Assembly (NCBI RefSeq): GCF_014203395.1
Contig: NZ_JACHIW010000001.1
Span: forward strand, 4,757,501-4,821,500
From: Saccharopolyspora phatthalungensis
GTDB lineage: Bacteria; Actinomycetota; Actinomycetes; Mycobacteriales; Pseudonocardiaceae
Length of the DNA: 64,000 bases
Reading direction: 5' to 3'
The position numbers and the translations under genes were made by a program. Below the pieces are notes generated by a model that saw nothing but the letters and a program-made list of their open reading frames with translations, ran no database searches and was not told the origin of the DNA. Shown here one piece after another: positions 60,247 to 64,000 of the stretch (the stretch's first letter is position 1; each line of letters begins with the position of its first letter).

Positions 60247-61398
60247 TCAGTGAAACAGCGTGGCGCCAAGCGGGTGTTGTTGGTCGAAACCGGGGAGTAT
60301 CAGGAAGGTCGCACTGGCGGTAGTGGTGGTGAATTGCAGCAGTGCGTCGGAATTATCCATATGGGTCAGGGTGTTGGTGAAAGTTCGTATGTCGTTTTGG
60401 AAGCTCATGAAAAGCAGGCCGGGGACGGGTTCGTCGGTGCTGTAGGAACGACGGAGCATGAGGCCGACGCCAACGACGTTGGAGTGCGCCCTGCGGACGT
60501 GGGCGTCCGCCGGGATGAGGTACCGTCCGTCCGGCGTTTTGGCGCCGAGGTCCGGGTCCGATGTGATGGTGCCACCGGAGAGAGGCACGCCGGTGGCTCG
60601 GCGCCGACCGAAGACTGCCTCCTGGCCGGCAACGGGCAGCGTGGCGAACCGCGGCAGATCGAGTTCCATGCGTCGTAGTACGGCAATGGTGCCGCCGGCG
60701 ACCGGAGCCGGCCCGGCCAGCCACAGGTCTCGTTGTTCCTGGACGGTGGTATGCGGGCCCACGATGCCGTCGATGAAACCGAACAGGTTTCGTGGCGCGG
60801 TAAGGCCCTGATCTACGGGAATGTTCGAACCGCGGCGCCCGGACTGCCGCCAGCGTTCGCGTATCCGGTCGCCAGCCTGGTCCAAAAGCGCGGCAGCGAC
60901 GACCGATACTGCCAAGGCGTCGCTGGCGCAGATCTGTATCAGCAGGTCACCGCCGCGTGCCTGCGGGGCGATCCGCTCCCGGGAGAACTGTGGGAGATCC
61001 ACGGCGCCGGGTAGGGAAGGATCGACCATGCGTACCAGTCGGGGGCCCACTCCGATCGTTACGGTGAGATCGCCCGGCGGTAGGCCCAGCAGTCGTGCAT
61101 CGGTCCCCGCGGTGAGCGTGAGGATGGCCTGGCCGAGGTCGGCCAATAATGGGCCGACAGCCACGGCATCGCCGAGATCGGCCACCACGGCCAGCAGATT
61201 GGGCTGGGCCGATCGGGGGAGCGTGATGCCCGCTTGATACCGGCCCGTCGGTGACACCGGCGTGGTTGACGCGGGGGCATCAAGTTGGCCCGACTGAGGG
61301 GAACCCGACTCGCACCCGGCGGTGAGGCCGGCGGCCATCGCGGTACCGGTGACACCGAGGAACGCGCGGCGTGACGGGCGATAATCGGCTCGGCTCAC
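60247..61398 (-). CDS. Tat-exported Dyp-type peroxidase
   Basis: A 383-residue haem peroxidase of the EfeB group. The N-terminus has a twin-arginine signal 'SRRAFLG' with a hydrophobic stretch ending 'GLTAGC' (Cys29), so it may be Tat-exported and lipidated. The mature enzyme shows 'NLFGFIDGIVGP' (GxxDG catalytic Asp), 'HVRRAHSNV' (proximal His region) and 'ATFLILPGFDQQHPLG'. Dyp peroxidases oxidise dyes, lignin-like phenols or porphyrins using hydrogen peroxide. GTG 61398 is chosen because it starts just before the Tat motif; the frame is open to 61464. A short upstream ORF overlaps this start. Confidence 0.88.
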   Translation of the reverse strand: MSRADYRPSRRAFLGVTGTAMAAGLTAGCESGSPQSGQLDAPASTTPVSPTGRYQAGITLPRSAQPNLLAVVADLGDAVAVGPLLADLGQAILTLTAGTDARLLGLPPGDLTVTIGVGPRLVRMVDPSLPGAVDLPQFSRERIAPQARGGDLLIQICASDALAVSVVAAALLDQAGDRIRERWRQSGRRGSNIPVDQGLTAPRNLFGFIDGIVGPHTTVQEQRDLWLAGPAPVAGGTIAVLRRMELDLPRFATLPVAGQEAVFGRRRATGVPLSGGTITSDPDLGAKTPDGRYLIPADAHVRRAHSNVVGVGLMLRRSYSTDEPVPGLLFMSFQNDIRTFTNTLTHMDNSDALLQFTTTTASATFLILPGFDQQHPLGATLFH

Positions 61399-61415
61399 GG
61401 TATGGAGAGTGCCAT
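61395..61415 (-). promoter_or_regulatory. Six-residue leader ORF coupled to the Dyp peroxidase start
   Basis: On the minus strand, GGAGGG is followed 5 bases later by an ATG frame encoding MALSIP and a stop that overlaps the peroxidase GTG (GTGA). The only strong ribosome binding site here belongs to this mini-ORF, so peroxidase translation may depend on its termination. Confidence 0.45.
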
Positions 61416-61462
61416 ATCCGCCCTCCCACAGGCGAATCCGGGGTCCATGCCAAACTTCGATC

Positions 61463-62806
61463 ATGCCTCGTTTCGGTTTTCGCGTGATAGTCGCGATGCT
61501 GGGTACACTGACACTCGTATTGGTCGGCTGTGGCGCCGGCGATGACGGATCGGGCCAGGGCCGACGGCCGACCGGTGCGCACGTGACGATCCGAGTGCCG
61601 GCCGACGCCCCGACGATCTCGGCTGCGGTGTCTCTCGCTCAGCCCGGTGACCTCGTGTTGGTCGCGCCGGGCGTGTACCAAGAGTCCGTGAAGATCGCCA
61701 CGGCTCAAATTACGCTTCGTGGCGAGTCTCGGGACAAGGTCATTATCGACGGGCGGTTGCAGCAGCCGAACGGCATCGTCGTCGCCGCACCCGGGGTGGC
61801 CGTGGAGAACCTGACCGTCGAGAACAACACGCAGAACGGGGTACTGGTCACCGGTTCGGCGAAAGCGGTTGCCGGATTGCCGGGGAAAAGCGGCGGCTAC
61901 GACACCGGCGACGAGCCCGTCACTTTCCTGAAATCGTTCCTGGTCTCCTATGTGACCGCGACCCGCAACGGGCTGTACGGCATCTACGCGTTCTCCGCGC
62001 AGAACGGCGTCATCGAGCACTCCTACACGTCAGGTGGGGCTGACTCGGGGATCTATGTCGGCCAATGCAAGCCGTGTCACGTCGTGGTGCGGGACAACAT
62101 TTCCGAACTCAACGCGGTCGGTTACGAAGGCACCAACGCCAGTGGCGACATGTACGTGGTGGGTAACCGTTTTGTCGGCAACCGGGTCGGACTCACCATC
62201 AACTCCGACCACCAGGAGAAGCTGCTCCCGCAGCGGGGTTCCGTCGTCGCCGGCAACCTGGTCGCGGGCAACCAGCAGACACCGACCCCCGAGCAGGCCG
62301 ACGGCGGGTGGGGCATCGGCATCGGCATCGATGGCGGCAGCGAGAATCAGTTCAGCCGCAACCGAATCGCCGGCAATATCAACGCTGGGCTGGTGATTAC
62401 CGCAACCACCGACCTGCCACCGGACGGAAACCAGATCGTGGAAAACGCTTTCGCCGCCAACGGCATTGACGTCGGCTGGACGTTTCCCACCGCCACGCAG
62501 GGACGCGGTAACTGCCTGCACGCCAATGATCTGCGCACGACGGTGCCCGCTCAGCTCGTGACGACCGCGTCCTGCCCGGTTCCTGCCCAATCGTCCACGC
62601 CGTCCGGCACGTGGGCGATGCCGAAGGCACCCGGCGGTATCCCGTTCACCGATGTGGCTGTGCCTGACGCACAGCCACAGTTCCCCAATGCCACCACCAC
62701 CGGCGCCACGGCTGTTCCGGCCGTTCCGGCGCTACCGGACACCGCAAGCATCCCGCTGCCGTCGGCGTCACTACTCGCCGGCTGTGCGCTGGTGCAGACA
62801 TCCTGA
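61463..62806 (+). CDS. Right-handed beta-helix lipoprotein (NosD/PbH1-like)
   Basis: A 447-residue secreted protein. The signal peptide ends 'LTLVLVGCGAG', with lipid Cys23. Parallel beta-helix repeats follow: 'APTISAAVSLAQPGDLVLVA', 'ITLRGESRDKVIIDG', 'GVAVENLTVENNTQNGVLVT', 'GVIEHSYTSGGADSGIYVGQ' and 'SENQFSRNRIAGNINAGLVI'. This fold is shared with NosD, periplasmic copper-site maturation proteins and polysaccharide lyases. No lyase residues can be named. It is divergent from the Dyp peroxidase gene, with 64 bases between starts, and probably shares its regulation. Two Cys in 'GQCKPCHVVVRD' could bind metal. Confidence 0.85.
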   Translation: MPRFGFRVIVAMLGTLTLVLVGCGAGDDGSGQGRRPTGAHVTIRVPADAPTISAAVSLAQPGDLVLVAPGVYQESVKIATAQITLRGESRDKVIIDGRLQQPNGIVVAAPGVAVENLTVENNTQNGVLVTGSAKAVAGLPGKSGGYDTGDEPVTFLKSFLVSYVTATRNGLYGIYAFSAQNGVIEHSYTSGGADSGIYVGQCKPCHVVVRDNISELNAVGYEGTNASGDMYVVGNRFVGNRVGLTINSDHQEKLLPQRGSVVAGNLVAGNQQTPTPEQADGGWGIGIGIDGGSENQFSRNRIAGNINAGLVITATTDLPPDGNQIVENAFAANGIDVGWTFPTATQGRGNCLHANDLRTTVPAQLVTTASCPVPAQSSTPSGTWAMPKAPGGIPFTDVAVPDAQPQFPNATTTGATAVPAVPALPDTASIPLPSASLLAGCALVQTS

Positions 62807-62813
62807 GCGGCGG

Positions 62814-63593
62814 CTACCGAGTCGGGCCGACTCCGGGTACCGGCGGAACCGGAATATACCTCTGCGTGTCGAAATCGATGACCACTGGCTGCGGTTCGGA
62901 AGCCACATTGACCTGAACCCGATACATGGTGCCGTCCGAGCCGATCCAGTAGCGCACGTTGCCCGCCGTACCGGGCTTGCCGTTGGCGTTCGGCCCAGTC
63001 ATGACGTCCACCTGGTGGCCACCCAACTGGTCCTGCCCAGTCCAGGTGGCGCCGTTCTGCGGCAGTAGTGCGGCGTTGTCAGGCCGGTCGCTGCCGAGAC
63101 CGAGCGCGATGGCCAACGAGGTGTCCAGCGCACTGCCGGTCGTTTGCATCGGACGGCTATACCAATCCGACCCGGGCGGCGATTCCGGTGCTTGCGCCGG
63201 GGTGTTCGCCATCGGGTGGACAAGCACGGTGGCGGCCGTCCATTCGATCAGCCCGTCGCTGGACGTATCGCGCCCGGTGCCGTGCACCACGCCGTAACCG
63301 AGTTTGCCGCGGTAGTCGATGGACCCCGTGATGACCAGCCCACCAGCGGCGCTTGGCACGGTGATCGTCACCGCGCGGCCCCCCGCTTGGTAGTTGCGAA
63401 ACCGCGTGATTGCCAGCCGGTTCGCCTCATCCGGGGTCAATGCACGTGGACCGGTAGGGCCTGAGCCGTTGCCAATGACCAGAAACGCGACCACTGCGGC
63501 GGCCGCGATGCCGATGACGGCTGCCACCCAGCGTGGCCGCAACCATCGGCGCTGGCCGGCCGCGCGCCGCGGGATACCTTGCCGGATTCTCAT
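62814..63593 (-). CDS. Membrane-anchored hypothetical protein
   Basis: A 259-residue protein. A basic N-terminus precedes one transmembrane helix (about residues 22-42, 'WVAAVIGIAAAAVVAFLVIG'), and the rest is extracellular: 'AVTITVPSAAGGLVITGSID', 'YGVVHGTGRD' and 'MYRVQVNVASEPQPVVIDFD', a beta-rich domain reminiscent of LppX/LprAFG-type half-barrels. It converges on the beta-helix gene, with only 7 bases between stops. Family not firmly recognised. The start at 63593 follows GGAG closely; GTG 63602 is the alternative. Confidence 0.65.
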   Translation of the reverse strand: MRIRQGIPRRAAGQRRWLRPRWVAAVIGIAAAAVVAFLVIGNGSGPTGPRALTPDEANRLAITRFRNYQAGGRAVTITVPSAAGGLVITGSIDYRGKLGYGVVHGTGRDTSSDGLIEWTAATVLVHPMANTPAQAPESPPGSDWYSRPMQTTGSALDTSLAIALGLGSDRPDNAALLPQNGATWTGQDQLGGHQVDVMTGPNANGKPGTAGNVRYWIGSDGTMYRVQVNVASEPQPVVIDFDTQRYIPVPPVPGVGPTR

Positions 63594-63786
63594 GCTCCGC
63601 ACACGGCGCGACGCTAACAGGTCCGCTGATGCGTTTCTAAATTACCTATCTTGGCAGCCGCACGGCGTTCTGGTTCTATATAGCGGTTCGGGGGGATCTT
63701 TCGGGGCCAGCGTGTCACTTGGGCCACGAAACCGATGTTCAGCCAGAGAAGGGCTTGTTCATCATGACAAGGGGACAGCTATAGCT

Positions 63787-64000
63787 ATGAACCGAGCCGG
63801 TAGAGGATTCAGCCGGACAGCCGGGAAAAGTACGGGCCGGCTGGCGCGTGTGGGGTTGTCCGGGCTGTTGCTGATAGGCAGCGCGACAGGCCCGATGGTG
63901 GGCACGGCCGGGGCTTCGGCGGCTGACGGCACACTGACGGTCGAGGTACTGCGGGATTTCTTTGGCACCGGCGTGATCAACGCCACCATGGACGTGCCGC
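63787..64000 (+). CDS. N-terminus of a secreted surface protein, SdrD B-like (partial)
   Basis: The gene runs off the window; 71 residues are visible. A basic start 'MNRAGRGFSRTAGK' leads into a signal peptide ('LARVGLSGLLLIGSATGPMV') with likely cleavage after 'GASA'. The mature part opens 'ADGTLTVEVLRDFFGTGVIN', similar to the first strand of SdrD B-like or collagen-adhesin-type repeats in actinobacterial wall proteins. A C-terminal sorting signal cannot be seen. With the class E sortase nearby, it is a candidate substrate. Confidence 0.65.
   Translation, partial: MNRAGRGFSRTAGKSTGRLARVGLSGLLLIGSATGPMVGTAGASAADGTLTVEVLRDFFGTGVINATMDVP

Overview
The window is GC-rich, densely packed bacterial DNA with GTG and ATG starts, purine-rich ribosome binding sites, ATGA/GTGA overlaps, and actinobacterial families (FCD-type GntR, IclR, XRE-TPR regulators, class E sortase, DUF2020-like lipoprotein). 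It looks like accessory chromosome of a Pseudonocardiaceae-type actinomycete (Amycolatopsis-like). That placement is an inference from gene content only. No rRNA, tRNA or CRISPR array was seen.

Layout. (1) 1-7002: stress and redox genes: the tail of a probable manganese catalase, a hemerythrin, a GreA-like factor, then a minus-strand block encoding an EgtD-like methyltransferase, a small methyltransferase, a CDGSH Fe-S protein and a haem-oxygenase-like diiron protein, followed by a plus-strand YbdK-type carboxylate-amine ligase. (2) 7147-9899: TetR regulator divergent from an epoxide-hydrolase-like enzyme and an aquaporin-like channel. (3) 10736-21914: a catabolic locus with two enolase-superfamily enzymes, a DapA-like lyase/aldolase, SDR, M24 peptidase, FAD amine oxidase, a polar amino acid ABC importer and a TIM-barrel protein, with a GntR regulator and three copies of a near-identical palindrome. 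(4) 21915-24050: gene debris (malic enzyme, adenosine deaminase and SDR fragments) around an intact IS630-type element with clear inverted repeats. (5) 24051-33569: small biosynthetic locus with hydrolase, glycosyltransferase, iterative 6-MSAS/orsellinate-type PKS with a degenerate KR, a KASIII-like acyltransferase and a SnoaL-like protein.

(6) 33988-49909: an aromatic meta-cleavage locus: two hydratase/decarboxylase paralogues, SnoaL and cupin proteins, IclR, SDR, cupin, C-C hydrolase, LigB-type dioxygenase, Old Yellow Enzyme, two type I extradiol dioxygenase-like proteins, class II aldolase, FAH-family protein, 4-oxalocrotonate tautomerase, a semialdehyde dehydrogenase and a GntR regulator. 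Together these could take a catecholic ring to central metabolites, but no ring-hydroxylating oxygenase is present. (7) 50323-51746: an IclR regulator and a truncated AraC regulator.

(8) 52015-58141: probable decayed integrative element: XRE-TPR regulator, small proteins, a 43-residue peptide coupled by a GTGA overlap to a stand-alone isoaspartyl-methyltransferase homologue (an imiditide-like RiPP candidate and the most interesting item here), a frameshifted Zn-ribbon protein, a truncated replication/HTH gene and a tyrosine integrase. (9) 58450-64000: cell-envelope genes: a small membrane protein and class E sortase, DUF2020-like lipoprotein, Tat-exported Dyp peroxidase, beta-helix lipoprotein, a membrane-anchored protein and the start of a secreted repeat-type protein.
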